This document shows, piece after piece, positions 53,379 through 62,287 of a stretch of 64,000 bases of DNA. Source of the DNA: Bacteroides uniformis (GTDB lineage: Bacteria; Bacteroidota; Bacteroidia; Bacteroidales; Bacteroidaceae); the NCBI RefSeq assembly GCF_025147485.1, contig NZ_CP102263.1, positions 1,749,501-1,813,500 on the forward strand, written 5' to 3'. The notes under the pieces were generated by a model. That model saw only the letters and a program-made list of their open reading frames with translations, was not told the origin of the DNA and did not search any database. Each line of letters starts with the position of its first letter. Within the stretch, counting starts at the first letter, position 1. The position numbers and the translations under genes were made by a program.

Positions 53379-54735
53379 TTTGGGCAGGTCTTTCACCTTG
53401 AGGTTTGGGCTTATTGTTACGGGGCGGACGACGGTTGTTATTGTTCCGTTGTTGACGTTCGCCTTGTTGCTGTTCACCTTGTTTGGGTGCTTGCCGGTCT
53501 TGTTTCTGTCTCGGTTGCCGGTCTTGCCTGGATTGTTCTCTCTGGTTGTTGGATTGCGGAGCACCCTGCTGCTCACCTCCTTGCGGACGACCGTTTCCAC
53601 TCTTTTTCTTTCTCTTGTTACGGCTGTTGTTGCTGTTCTCGCCACCGTTGCCGTCACTGCCACTCTTGCCTTTCCGGTTGCGGTCAAAGCGAGTGAGACT
53701 CTCTTGTTCCAGCAAGTCCACCGGCTTTTTGGGTTCGGAACGATGGGTTTCTTCTATCAGGCTGTCGGGCTTGATGCCACGTCTGTTCAAACCGATAATC
53801 TCGAAGGCGCGTCTGCCGCTGATGGTCACCAGGTTGGCGGGGATGTTCTTGTCGCTTGAGTAGGTTATCTGGTTGCTCAGAATGTCGGCTTTGAAGAAGA
53901 AGAACTCACCGTCTTTGGTCTCTAAGGTAATCTCGCGTGAGGGCAGGCGTTTCTGTGCTTCCACGTAGCAGTCTACTTCGTAGTTGAGGCAGCACTTCAG
54001 TTTGGCGCATTGTCCGGCAAGCTTCTGCGGATTCAGTGAAATGTCCTGGAAGCGCGCCGCGCTGGTGGATACCGATACGAAGGAGGTCATCCAGGTGGCG
54101 CAGCACAGCTCGCGTCCGCAGGGACCGATACCGCCGATGCGTCCGGCTTCCTGGCGGGCACCAATCTGTTTCATCTCGATACGCACGCGGAAAGCGTCGG
54201 CAAGTACCTTGATGAGCTGGCGGAAGTCCACCCGTTCGTCGGCTATGTAGTAGAAGATGGCCTTGTTGCCGTCTCCCTGATATTCCACGTCTCCAATCTT
54301 CATGTTGAGGTTGAGGTCCAGGGCTATCTGACGCGAGCGTATCATGGTGGAGTGTTCACGGGCTTTTGCCTCGTTGTACTTCTCCATATCCACAGGCTTC
54401 GCCTTGCGGTAGATGCGTTTGATGTCTGCCTCAGACTTGATATTGGCTTTCTTCATTTGCAGCGGCACGAGACGTCCGGTCAGGGTCACCACACCGATAT
54501 CATGTCCGGGGGTGGCTTCTACGGCTACGATGTCGCCTTTCTCCAGAGGTATCTTGTTGCTGTTGCGGAAATATCCCTTGCGGGTATTCTTGAACTGAAC
54601 CTCTACCAGCTCGCTCTCATCGGCATTGCCCGGAATGTCTGCCAGCCAGTCGTAGGTGTTCAGTTGCTTGTCCTGCCTGCCGCAACTCTTGCAGCAGAGA
54701 CCTCCGCTTCCGTTATGTAGTTTAAATTCCATCAT
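53356..54735 (-). CDS. ricT: PSP1 domain protein RicT
   Basis: 459 residues. The PSP1 domain (about residues 40-270) contains the cysteine pairs GPCGRELCCATW and KLKCCLNYE, known in RicT (YaaT) to take part in an iron-sulfur-containing complex. The C-terminal ~120 residues are low-complexity, rich in Gln, Asn, Arg and Pro, likely disordered and RNA- or polyanion-binding. In Bacteroidetes it is usually between holB and gldH, as here. Its exact function in this phylum is not established. Confidence 0.88.
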   Translation of the reverse strand: MMEFKLHNGSGGLCCKSCGRQDKQLNTYDWLADIPGNADESELVEVQFKNTRKGYFRNSNKIPLEKGDIVAVEATPGHDIGVVTLTGRLVPLQMKKANIKSEADIKRIYRKAKPVDMEKYNEAKAREHSTMIRSRQIALDLNLNMKIGDVEYQGDGNKAIFYYIADERVDFRQLIKVLADAFRVRIEMKQIGARQEAGRIGGIGPCGRELCCATWMTSFVSVSTSAARFQDISLNPQKLAGQCAKLKCCLNYEVDCYVEAQKRLPSREITLETKDGEFFFFKADILSNQITYSSDKNIPANLVTISGRRAFEIIGLNRRGIKPDSLIEETHRSEPKKPVDLLEQESLTRFDRNRKGKSGSDGNGGENSNNSRNKRKKKSGNGRPQGGEQQGAPQSNNQREQSRQDRQPRQKQDRQAPKQGEQQQGERQQRNNNNRRPPRNNKPKPQGERPAQNDKPAQE

Positions 54736-54820
54736 CTATTTATTTACTATTTGACTATTTACTATTTGACTATTTACTATTTACGATTTGATACTTTGCA
54801 TTTCATTATTTTGCCACTTT
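54736..54820. repeat. Degenerate TTTACTATTTGAC repeats between holB and ricT
   Basis: Several near-identical copies of a 13-base TTTACTATTTGAC-like word (54746-54790), ending in TTTACGATTTG, of the same type as the repeats in the mre operon. Confidence 0.75.
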
Positions 54821-55948
54821 TCATTGTTTCAATAAAACAATCATTTTGAGAGAGAAGTCGAAAAACACCATGCGGGCGTTTACGTTCTGCTCGATGTGGC
54901 GTTGCGCTTCACTTAGTTCGTCCATGATACCCATGACGTTCCGTTCGTTGACAAAGGGGGCGAAACGGGTGGCGAAGTTCTGTTCGGGCAGCGTCATGTA
55001 GTTCATCTCCTTGCGGTGCAGGTTGTAGATGAAGTTCTCGCGGGTCATGCGCTGGCAGTAGTCCAGGAAGTTCTTCTGCCGTTCGCGTCCCATGGCAGCA
55101 AGCTGCTCGCTCCATTGTTTCATTTCCCGTATCTTGCGCTGGTAGGAGAGTCGCATCAGGCTGACAAAGAGGTTGAAGAACAGTTCGTTCTCTTCGTTCA
55201 GATGGATGGTCTCCAATGCTTTGATGAAGTCTCCGTTTGCCAGATGGGCTATCGTCTCGCTGTCGCGGGGCTGCACTCCGTACTTCTGCTGCAGGGCTTC
55301 GGCTATGTCGGCTTCTTCAATCTTGGGAATGTTGAAGCGCTGCGTGCGGCTGAGGATGGTGGGCAGTATCATTTCCGGAGCTTCGGAGATGAGGAGGAAT
55401 ATCGTTTTCTCGGGTGGCTCTTCCAGCAGTTTCAGCAGCTTGTTGGCGCATACTTCATGCAGCTTTTCGGGTAGCCATACGATGGTGACTTTGTAACCTC
55501 CTTCACTGGATTTCAGACTCAGCTTGCGGGTTATCTCGTCGCTTTCCTTGGCATAGATGATGGCTTGTCCGTTTTCGGCATCCATCTCGTTCAGCCAATG
55601 GTTCAGTCCGAAGTAGGGGCTGTTCAGCAGCAGGTGCCGCCAGTTGGCGATATAGTCGTCGCAGACTTCCTTTTTCCCTTTGGCACTCTTGACGATAGGG
55701 TATACGAAGTGTACGTCCGGGTGCACCAACTTGTTCCATTTCACGCAGGAGGGACAAGTACCGCAGGCATCGGTTTCCGTCCGGTTGGGACAGCAGATGT
55801 AGCGGGCATAGGCAAGTGCCAATGGGAGTTTTCCTACTCCGGCAGGGCCACAGAAAAGTTGTGCGTGGGGAATACGTCCTTCCTGCACTTCTTGTATCAG
55901 CCTTTGTTTGGCTGCCTCTTGGCCTATTATGTCCTTGAAACTGAACAC
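54821..55948 (-). CDS. holB: DNA polymerase III subunit delta'
   Basis: 375 residues of the clamp-loader AAA+ family. The N-terminus MFSFKDIIGQEAAKQRLIQE is followed by the glycine-rich CGPAGVGKLPLALAYA, and a zinc-binding Cys group (CCPNRTETDACGTCPSC). The later LLKLLEEPPEKTIFLLISEAPEMILPTILSRTQRF is typical of delta'. It loads the beta clamp at the replication fork. The neighbouring order metF-holB-ricT-gldH is typical of Bacteroides. Confidence 0.92.
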   Translation of the reverse strand: MFSFKDIIGQEAAKQRLIQEVQEGRIPHAQLFCGPAGVGKLPLALAYARYICCPNRTETDACGTCPSCVKWNKLVHPDVHFVYPIVKSAKGKKEVCDDYIANWRHLLLNSPYFGLNHWLNEMDAENGQAIIYAKESDEITRKLSLKSSEGGYKVTIVWLPEKLHEVCANKLLKLLEEPPEKTIFLLISEAPEMILPTILSRTQRFNIPKIEEADIAEALQQKYGVQPRDSETIAHLANGDFIKALETIHLNEENELFFNLFVSLMRLSYQRKIREMKQWSEQLAAMGRERQKNFLDYCQRMTRENFIYNLHRKEMNYMTLPEQNFATRFAPFVNERNVMGIMDELSEAQRHIEQNVNARMVFFDFSLKMIVLLKQ

Positions 55949-56020
55949 GGGTTAATTAGTTATAAGTTATTACTTGTGACACTGCCAGTTGTCAATTGTC
56001 AACTATCGATTATCTATTGT
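55949..56020. repeat. Degenerate short repeats between metF and holB
   Basis: The gap consists of TTAGTTATAAGTTATTACTTG- and GTCAATTGTCAACTATC-like words, an intercistronic repeat type also seen between mreC and mreD. Confidence 0.5.
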
Positions 56021-56974
56021 TTAGTAGATTTGTTTGGCTACTTCCCTGATGCTGTCTGTGGCTCCTACCGAGTAGAAGTGGAGGCTTGGGACGCCATGGG
56101 CTATCAGCTCTTTGCACTGCTGCACGCACCATTCGATACCCACTTGCTGAGCTTCCGCATCGGTGTTGCACTTCAGAACCTCTTGGGTCAGTTCCTCGGG
56201 CAAGTCTACCTTGAACGTCTTGGGTATTATGCTGAGTTGTGACAGCTTCTTGAAGGGCTTGATGCCCGGGATAATCGGGATGGTGACACCGGCTTGACGG
56301 GCACGTTCCACGAAGTCGAAATATTTCCGGTTGTCGTAGAAGAGCTGGGTCACGGCATACTCTGCACCCATTTCCATTTTTTTCTTCAGCCAGTAGATGT
56401 CTGTATCCATGTTGGGGGCTTCTTCATGCTTTTCCGGATAGCACGCCACACCGTATGAAAACGGGGTATTGGTAACTTTCATCTCGGAGCCGTCCACAAA
56501 AATACCTTTATTGAAGTTGTTGATTTGCTCTTGTAGTTCGACGGCGTGGTGGTAACCGTTGCCCACGGGGATAAAAGAGGATTCGTGCTTTGCCTTGTCG
56601 CCACGAAGCACCAGCAGGTCGGTGATGCCGAGGAATTGCAGGTCGAGCAGCACGTACTCCGTCTCCTCGCGGGTGAAGCCGCTGCAAAGGATGTGCGGCA
56701 CCATGGTGATGTTGTACTTGTTCTGGATGGCAGCAGCTACGGCTACGGTGCCGGGGCGGCGGCGCAGGCGGTTTCGCTGGAACAATCCGTTGCCGAGGTC
56801 TTTGTACACGTACTCGCTGCGGTGCGTGGTGATGTTGATGTATTTGGGGTCGAATTCCCGTAACGTATCTATGGTTTGATACAGCTTTTCGATGCCCGTA
56901 CCTTTCAGTGGTGGCAATATTTCAAAGGAAAAAGCTGTTTTTTCGTTACTGTTTATCAGGTCGATTACTCTCAT
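56021..56974 (-). CDS. metF: Methylenetetrahydrofolate reductase
   Basis: 317 residues. It reduces 5,10-methylene-THF to 5-methyl-THF for methionine synthesis, with FAD. Motifs include SFEILPPLKG, NITTHRSEY, HILCSGFTREE and a typical C-terminal region. The start is MRVIDLINSNEK at 56974; the extra 14 residues upstream in the open frame are unlikely because a promoter element lies near 57025. metA, another methionine gene, is 2.3 kb away. Confidence 0.93.
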   Translation of the reverse strand: MRVIDLINSNEKTAFSFEILPPLKGTGIEKLYQTIDTLREFDPKYINITTHRSEYVYKDLGNGLFQRNRLRRRPGTVAVAAAIQNKYNITMVPHILCSGFTREETEYVLLDLQFLGITDLLVLRGDKAKHESSFIPVGNGYHHAVELQEQINNFNKGIFVDGSEMKVTNTPFSYGVACYPEKHEEAPNMDTDIYWLKKKMEMGAEYAVTQLFYDNRKYFDFVERARQAGVTIPIIPGIKPFKKLSQLSIIPKTFKVDLPEELTQEVLKCNTDAEAQQVGIEWCVQQCKELIAHGVPSLHFYSVGATDSIREVAKQIY

Positions 56975-57024
56975 TTCTCTTTCGTTATCTTTGTCCGATT
57001 GGCAAAAATCTTGCACATTGGGAA

Positions 57025-57032
57025 CAAAAATA
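57025..57032 (-). promoter_or_regulatory. -7 element of metF
   Basis: TATTTTTG on the minus strand matches TAnnTTTG, about 50 bases before the metF start. No clear -33 box is seen. Confidence 0.45.
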
Positions 57033-57065
57033 CAAAAAAGAAATGAGAAATGCCGAAATTGCCGG

Positions 57066-58973
57066 CTATTCTTTTATACAGCGGATGGAAAGAGCTTTAT
57101 AGTAGGGCTTGCCGGTGACATGGGCAGCGCTTGATACAAACTCGTCGCTTTCGCCGAGAAAATAAATGGTGCTTTCCGAAAGGGTATGCTTTGTATGATC
57201 CCAACTCCAAAAGGCGGTCATTTTATTGGGGCTGTTGTGTCCTTTGTTGTACCACATTCCTACCGGGAAAGCATTGAACCGGGTATGGTTGTTGACGGGG
57301 GCAACTTCACCGGATACCATTGCCTGCCATTCTCCTGCTTTTAGTATGGAGGCATCGTTGCCGGTGTAGTTTTTCAGCTGTTCCCAGTCTGCATCCGATG
57401 GAATTTTCCAGCCCTCGGGAGCCAGCTCTCCTGCCAGTATGGATTCTCCATTGTAAAAATAAATGTCATATTTGTCCGGCTTGTAATATCCGGCTTTGTC
57501 TGTTCCCAAGTCACTCTGTTTTTTCAAGGGAGCTCCGTCACGGTAGGTGGTGGCATGGAGCTCTTTACCCATCCAGTATTGGGCTCCAATCTTGACAATG
57601 GGGTATTCGGTAGACACTCCTTTTCTGATGTCTCGAAGGGTGTAGCATGCCACATTCACTTTGATGGCGTTTTCCGGTTTATCCAGAAGTAGCTTATGGT
57701 TATTGTCTATATAGAGCTTGTCTATGCCGGTATATTCCCCTTTAGTGTAGGTAAATCCATAGTCGTCTGTATTCCAGCTTATTCTTCCTCCGCAGATGGT
57801 GTCTTTACGGTCTGCAAGCTGTAGGATGACTCCATTGCTCAGGTCGGTCTTTTCATTTTCGCCTATGGGATAGGCTATAACGGCTCTGGAAGTCAATGAC
57901 GCTGATTTGAGATATTCCTTGCAGACTTCTGCAATGGGTATCCCTTCGTGATAAATTCTGTACACATTTGAAAGAGAAAAGGAGAGAGCGGAGATATGTA
58001 TGGCAGTGTAATCTTCCATATTGTCGGTGTCGATGGGAGGGAGGCTGCTCCATTCCTTGATTTTTCCGGCAAAACTGCTCAGTACGTTGCTGTTGCTCTG
58101 CATGGCTGATATGTTAATGATACATTGCGTGCTGCTACTCATTTCCACTTCGGGTATTGCACAACTGTATATACGTCCGCTCCACTCCATAATGAAGGAT
58201 TGCTTGCCATCATTTATCGTTTGGGGTATGATGATGAATTCCTTGCCGGTAAGTTTGTTGTCTTTGACGCTCCATTCGCCGGAGGCTATGATGTCTTGTG
58301 TCCCCGTAAGATTACTGAAAGTCCCGTCTTCCAGATTATAATCGGCCGAGGTCTTGAGCCCGGTTGCGATGATACGCGGATTGGCTTTCAGCAAATCATT
58401 GGCAGAGTTGCTTGCGTCGGGTGTCAGAGAGATTGCCAGTTTGGACAGCTTGTGTTGGAACTCCAGGGTTACAGATTTGGTTTTACTGGTGATTCCTTGC
58501 GCTTTAGCTACCAAGAAGTCACTTTGTGCGCGGTTTTTCTCATTGCTCTGGTCTATCTGCACAGATACGGGAAGAACGGGTGTACCGGCAGCTACCCCTT
58601 CGGTTTGGTAAGGGTGGTAACTGATAAAGTCCAGTGACACATCTCCTTCCGGATAGAATACTGTCTTTTTGGGAACTAGTGTGGAGCCTTCCGTATATTC
58701 CAGGGCCAGATTGTCAATATACCGTTTTCCCTTGATGGAGCCGGAGGAAGTGGTTGCAAACAAGCCCATTCTGTCTCCTTTTTCAAAGGCGGTGTTTGTG
58801 ACCTTGGTACTGGCCTTTTCCATTTTGATAGAGAACGTGATAGGTGTCGTCCCTTCCTCGATTTCCGCTTCTGATTCTTCGTCAATCCGGTTCACACAAG
58901 CTGTATTCCCTAAGGACATGCAGCAGAATAAAGAGGCAGCCAAGACTCCTCTTGCAAGAATAAGTTTTTTCAT
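57066..58973 (-). CDS. Fimbrillin-family lipoprotein with C-terminal FISUMP domain
   Basis: 635 residues starting MKKLILARGVLAASLFCCMS with a lipobox NTAC (Cys26). The N-terminal half is a Mfa-like/fimbrillin domain (ITFSIKMEKASTKV, FEKGDRMGLFATTS, EFQHKLSKLAISL). The C-terminal ~150 residues form a FISUMP-type domain (VKIGAQYWMGKELHATTYRDG, GWKIPSDADWEQLKNY, ending YYKALSIRCIKE). It is probably a surface-exposed pilus-like or adhesin protein. The start was set at the lipoprotein signal, not the upstream end of the open frame. It stands alone, outside the fimbrial operon. Confidence 0.85.
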   Translation of the reverse strand: MKKLILARGVLAASLFCCMSLGNTACVNRIDEESEAEIEEGTTPITFSIKMEKASTKVTNTAFEKGDRMGLFATTSSGSIKGKRYIDNLALEYTEGSTLVPKKTVFYPEGDVSLDFISYHPYQTEGVAAGTPVLPVSVQIDQSNEKNRAQSDFLVAKAQGITSKTKSVTLEFQHKLSKLAISLTPDASNSANDLLKANPRIIATGLKTSADYNLEDGTFSNLTGTQDIIASGEWSVKDNKLTGKEFIIIPQTINDGKQSFIMEWSGRIYSCAIPEVEMSSSTQCIINISAMQSNSNVLSSFAGKIKEWSSLPPIDTDNMEDYTAIHISALSFSLSNVYRIYHEGIPIAEVCKEYLKSASLTSRAVIAYPIGENEKTDLSNGVILQLADRKDTICGGRISWNTDDYGFTYTKGEYTGIDKLYIDNNHKLLLDKPENAIKVNVACYTLRDIRKGVSTEYPIVKIGAQYWMGKELHATTYRDGAPLKKQSDLGTDKAGYYKPDKYDIYFYNGESILAGELAPEGWKIPSDADWEQLKNYTGNDASILKAGEWQAMVSGEVAPVNNHTRFNAFPVGMWYNKGHNSPNKMTAFWSWDHTKHTLSESTIYFLGESDEFVSSAAHVTGKPYYKALSIRCIKE

Positions 58974-59312
58974 TGTATTATTATTGTGGGGCAACGGTTT
59001 TTCCGCTTTCCCAATTATACTCAATGAACCTTGTCTTAAAAATGTGGATTTAGCAGAGCTATAACCGGTATGGAAAAGTCTTTTACGCTTTTGGATGCTA
59101 ATTATCAGTATCACGCTTGATGCCGCAGTGCTTTTTAATCTTATTTTTAATAACTTTTAATAGGTTTCGGGTACAAATGTAATTAAACGTGTTAAATGAA
59201 GAGGGATAAATCGATAAAACTTTTATAATTTATTTATCACACTCTGATTTTTTGCCTAACTTTACACGCTAAAATCGTAGACAGTAATAAGTTAAACCAT
59301 AGATATAAACTC
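58974..59312. other. Divergent promoter region
   Basis: 339 bases between the fimbrillin/FISUMP gene (-) and metA (+), AT-rich, with no gene. It holds TACATTTG on the minus strand (59174-59181) and a one-mismatch -7 TAACTTTA on the plus strand (59257-59264). I see no riboswitch-like fold. Confidence 0.6.
59174..59181 (-). promoter_or_regulatory. -7 element of the fimbrillin/FISUMP gene
   Basis: TACATTTG on the minus strand, giving a leader of about 195 bases. The -33 box is not clear. Confidence 0.45.
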
Positions 59313-60230
59313 ATGCCTTTAAATTTACCCGATAAACTACCCGCTATCGAGTTGCTGAAAGAGGAGAATATTTTTGTCATTGACAATTCCCGGGCAACCC
59401 AGCAGGATATCCGTCCGCTGCGTATCGTGATTCTGAACTTGATGCCGCTAAAGATTACAACGGAAACGGACCTGGTGCGTCTGCTTTCCAATACTCCGCT
59501 TCAGGTGGAAATCTCGTTCATGAAGATAAAAAGCCATACTTCCAAGAACACTCCGATAGAACACATGAAAACATTCTATACGGATTTCGACAAGATGCGC
59601 GGTGAAAAGTACGATGGCATGATTATCACCGGTGCTCCGGTAGAGCAGATGGATTTTGAGGAGGTGACTTATTGGGATGAGATTACTGAAATCTTCGACT
59701 GGGCGCGTACGCATGTCACCTCTACGCTCTACATCTGCTGGGCGGCGCAGGCAGGGCTCTATCATCATTATGGAGTGCCGAAGTATGCACTGGATAAGAA
59801 GATGTTCGGTATCTTTGAACATCGTACCTTGCAACCGTTGCATCCCATTTTCCGTGGATTTGATGATATGTTCTATGTGCCGCATAGCCGCCACACGGAA
59901 GTGCGCCGGGAAGATATACAGAAGGTTCCGGAATTGACGCTGCTTTCCGAGTCGGAGGATGCTGGTGTATATATGGCGGTGGCCCGTGGAGGGCGTGAGT
60001 TCTTCGTGACCGGCCATTCGGAATACTCCCCGCTGACATTGGATACAGAGTATCGCCGTGACTTGAATAAGGGCCTGCCCATTGAGATACCCCGTAACTA
60101 CTATGTGGACGATGACCCGGACAAAGGAGTGCTGGTGCGTTGGCGTGCCCATGCCAATCTGTTGTTCTCCAATTGGCTGAATTATTTTGTATATCAGGAG
60201 ACGCCGTATAATATTAATGAAATAGGGTGA
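59313..60230 (+). CDS. metA: Homoserine O-acetyltransferase (MetA type)
   Basis: 305 residues of the MetA family, which acylates homoserine in the first step of methionine synthesis. The catalytic Cys142 (YICWAAQAG), His235 and Glu237 (GHSE) are present. Residue 111 is Glu ([12 protein letters not shown]), which in characterised MetA proteins specifies acetyl-CoA rather than succinyl-CoA (Gly), so the product should be O-acetylhomoserine. Length and start are standard. It is followed after 18 bases by the U32 gene. Confidence 0.93.
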   Translation: MPLNLPDKLPAIELLKEENIFVIDNSRATQQDIRPLRIVILNLMPLKITTETDLVRLLSNTPLQVEISFMKIKSHTSKNTPIEHMKTFYTDFDKMRGEKYDGMIITGAPVEQMDFEEVTYWDEITEIFDWARTHVTSTLYICWAAQAGLYHHYGVPKYALDKKMFGIFEHRTLQPLHPIFRGFDDMFYVPHSRHTEVRREDIQKVPELTLLSESEDAGVYMAVARGGREFFVTGHSEYSPLTLDTEYRRDLNKGLPIEIPRNYYVDDDPDKGVLVRWRAHANLLFSNWLNYFVYQETPYNINEIG

Positions 60231-60248
60231 GTTACTCGTAACTAAACG

Positions 60249-62114
60249 ATGATAAAGCAACGTAAAATAGAGCTGCTGGCTCCTGCCAAGAATTTGGAGT
60301 GTGGCATAGAAGCTGTGAATCATGGGGCAGATGCGGTATACATCGGTGCACCCAAGTTCGGTGCGCGTGCGGCTGCTGTCAACTCTTTGGAGGATATTGC
60401 CGCTTTGGTGGAGCATGCCCATCTGTATAATGCCCGTATCTATGTGACGGTCAATACCATTCTGAAAGAAGAAGAGCTGAAAGAGACGGAGAGGATGATT
60501 TGGGAGCTGTACCGCATCGGTGTGGATGCACTGATTGTACAGGATATGGGGATTACGCGGTTGAATTTGCCGCCCATTCCGTTGCATGGCAGTACGCAGA
60601 TGGATAACCGTACGCCGGAGAAAGTACGTTTCCTTGCCGATGCCGGTTTCCGTCAGGTGGTGTTGGCACGCGAACTTTCTTTGCAGGAGATACGCGGTAT
60701 CCATGAGGCGTGTCCCGACGTGCCGCTCGAAGTCTTTGTACACGGGGCTCTTTGCGTCAGTTATAGCGGGCAGTGCTATGTCAGCCAGGCTTGTTTCGGA
60801 CGGAGTGCCAACCGGGGGGAATGTGCGCAATTCTGCCGTTTACCCTTCAGTCTGGTAGATGCCGATGGCAAGACCATTGTGCGTAATAAGCATCTGCTTT
60901 CTTTGAAGGACCTCAACCAAAGCGAGGTGTTGGAAGAACTGCTGGATGCCGGAGCCACTTCGCTGAAGATAGAAGGCCGCTTGAAGGATGTGACCTATGT
61001 GAAGAATGTGACGGCGGCTTACCGTAGGAAGCTCGATGCCATTTTTGCCCGTCGCAAGGAATATGCCCGTGCTTCTTCGGGCACCTGCCGTTTCGATTTC
61101 CAGCCACAGTTGGACAAGAGTTTCAGCCGCGGTTTCACCCATTATTTCCTGCAAGGAAGGGGAGGGGAGATCACTTCGTTCGATACGCCCAAATCTTTGG
61201 GAGAGGAGATGGGCACTTTGAAGGAACAGCGCGGGGGATATCTCACGGTGGCAGGCGTAAAGCCTTTCCACAACGGAGACGGTGTCTGTTTTCTTGATGA
61301 GCAGGGACATTTGCAAGGTTTCCGCATCAACCGGGTGGATGGTAACAAACTCTATCCGGCAGGGGAAGTGCCTCGCATCAAACCTCGTACACGGCTTTAT
61401 CGCAATTTCGACCAGGAGTTTGAACGTATCCTTACCCGTAAATCCTCCGAACGCAAAATCGGTGTTTGTTGGGAGTTGGCAGATACTTCTTTCGGGTTTA
61501 GCCTGACGGCTGCGGACGAGGATGATAACCGCGTGACGCTCTCTTTCCCTTATCCGAAAGAGTTGGCACGTACACCGCAGGTGGATAATCTGCGTAATCA
61601 GCTGGGCAAGTTGGGGAATACTCCTTTTGAGATAGCAGGATATTTGTCTGAAGATGCTTCGGGCATCAGGCTCAATCTTTCTGCTAACTGGTTCCTTCCT
61701 GCTTCTGCGGTGGCGGACTGGCGCCGGCAGGTGATAGATAAGCTGATTGCGGCTCGGCGTGTTACTTATCGTCGTGAGCTGGCTGTTTGGAAACCGACCA
61801 GCCATGCTTTCCCGGCTACTTCGCTGACCTATCTGGGTAATGTGATGAACGGTGCTGCCCGGAGTTTCTACCGTGAGCACGGGTTGTCGTCCATAGCACC
61901 TGCTTACGAGGCACAAGCGGTTCCGGATGCTGTACTCATGTTCTGCAAACATTGCCTGCGTTTCAGTATGGGATGGTGTCCCACCTATCAGAAAGGACAT
62001 TCTCCTTATAGGGAACCTTATTATTTGGTTGGGACGGACGGCAAGCGTTTCCGCTTGTCTTTTGATTGCAAGAATTGCCAGATGAAAGTCATTGCTCATG
62101 AAGAGCCGCTTTAA
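60249..62114 (+). CDS. Peptidase U32 family protein (RNA-hydroxylation type)
   Basis: 621 residues. The N-terminal TIM-barrel-like domain has ELLAPAKNLECGIEAVNHGADAVYIG and the U32 signature EVFVHGALCVSYSGQCYVS, with conserved cysteines. A DUF3656-like middle and C-terminal region follows, with a final Cys group (CKHCLRFSMGWC and CKNC) that probably binds an iron-sulfur cluster. Although annotated as collagenase-like peptidases, E. coli relatives RlhA (YdcP) and TrhP (YegQ) take part in hydroxylation of rRNA and tRNA. The long form here resembles RlhA in size; the target is not proven. Confidence 0.87.
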   Translation: MIKQRKIELLAPAKNLECGIEAVNHGADAVYIGAPKFGARAAAVNSLEDIAALVEHAHLYNARIYVTVNTILKEEELKETERMIWELYRIGVDALIVQDMGITRLNLPPIPLHGSTQMDNRTPEKVRFLADAGFRQVVLARELSLQEIRGIHEACPDVPLEVFVHGALCVSYSGQCYVSQACFGRSANRGECAQFCRLPFSLVDADGKTIVRNKHLLSLKDLNQSEVLEELLDAGATSLKIEGRLKDVTYVKNVTAAYRRKLDAIFARRKEYARASSGTCRFDFQPQLDKSFSRGFTHYFLQGRGGEITSFDTPKSLGEEMGTLKEQRGGYLTVAGVKPFHNGDGVCFLDEQGHLQGFRINRVDGNKLYPAGEVPRIKPRTRLYRNFDQEFERILTRKSSERKIGVCWELADTSFGFSLTAADEDDNRVTLSFPYPKELARTPQVDNLRNQLGKLGNTPFEIAGYLSEDASGIRLNLSANWFLPASAVADWRRQVIDKLIAARRVTYRRELAVWKPTSHAFPATSLTYLGNVMNGAARSFYREHGLSSIAPAYEAQAVPDAVLMFCKHCLRFSMGWCPTYQKGHSPYREPYYLVGTDGKRFRLSFDCKNCQMKVIAHEEPL

Positions 62115-62287
62115 TGAAGGATGAAGAATGAGGAATTACTAATAAAGACTTGAAAATGAGGAGTGAGGAACGGGCACATAATGAAAGGCTGGCAAATGAC
62201 CGGTACCGGGAAGCGGGCAGGGACAAACATCCTTTGCGTTCACTGCGTTCCCTCCTATTCTGCATTCTTTATTTTTCATGCTTCATT
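62113..62287. repeat. Inverted-repeat element overlapping the start of the next gene
   Basis: AATGAAGGATGAA (62113-62125) and TTCATGCTTCATT (62275-62287) are near-complementary ends of a segment rich in GAATGAGGA-like words. 62114-62129 is identical over 16 bases to 14186-14201 in the hybrid kinase gene. Confidence 0.65.

Noticed and set aside
52893..53687. 264-residue minus-strand frame as one protein
   Set aside because: The first ~103 residues are out-of-frame translation of the ricT low-complexity tail. The lipoprotein signal of GldH starts at 53378.
59114..59312. SAM riboswitch upstream of metA
   Set aside because: I could not find a convincing set of conserved stems; the region is AT-rich and weakly structured.
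59448..62099. Long minus-strand frames of 460 and 419 residues
   Set aside because: They lie opposite metA and the U32 gene, both intact with clear motifs. The minus frames have no start context or domain pattern.
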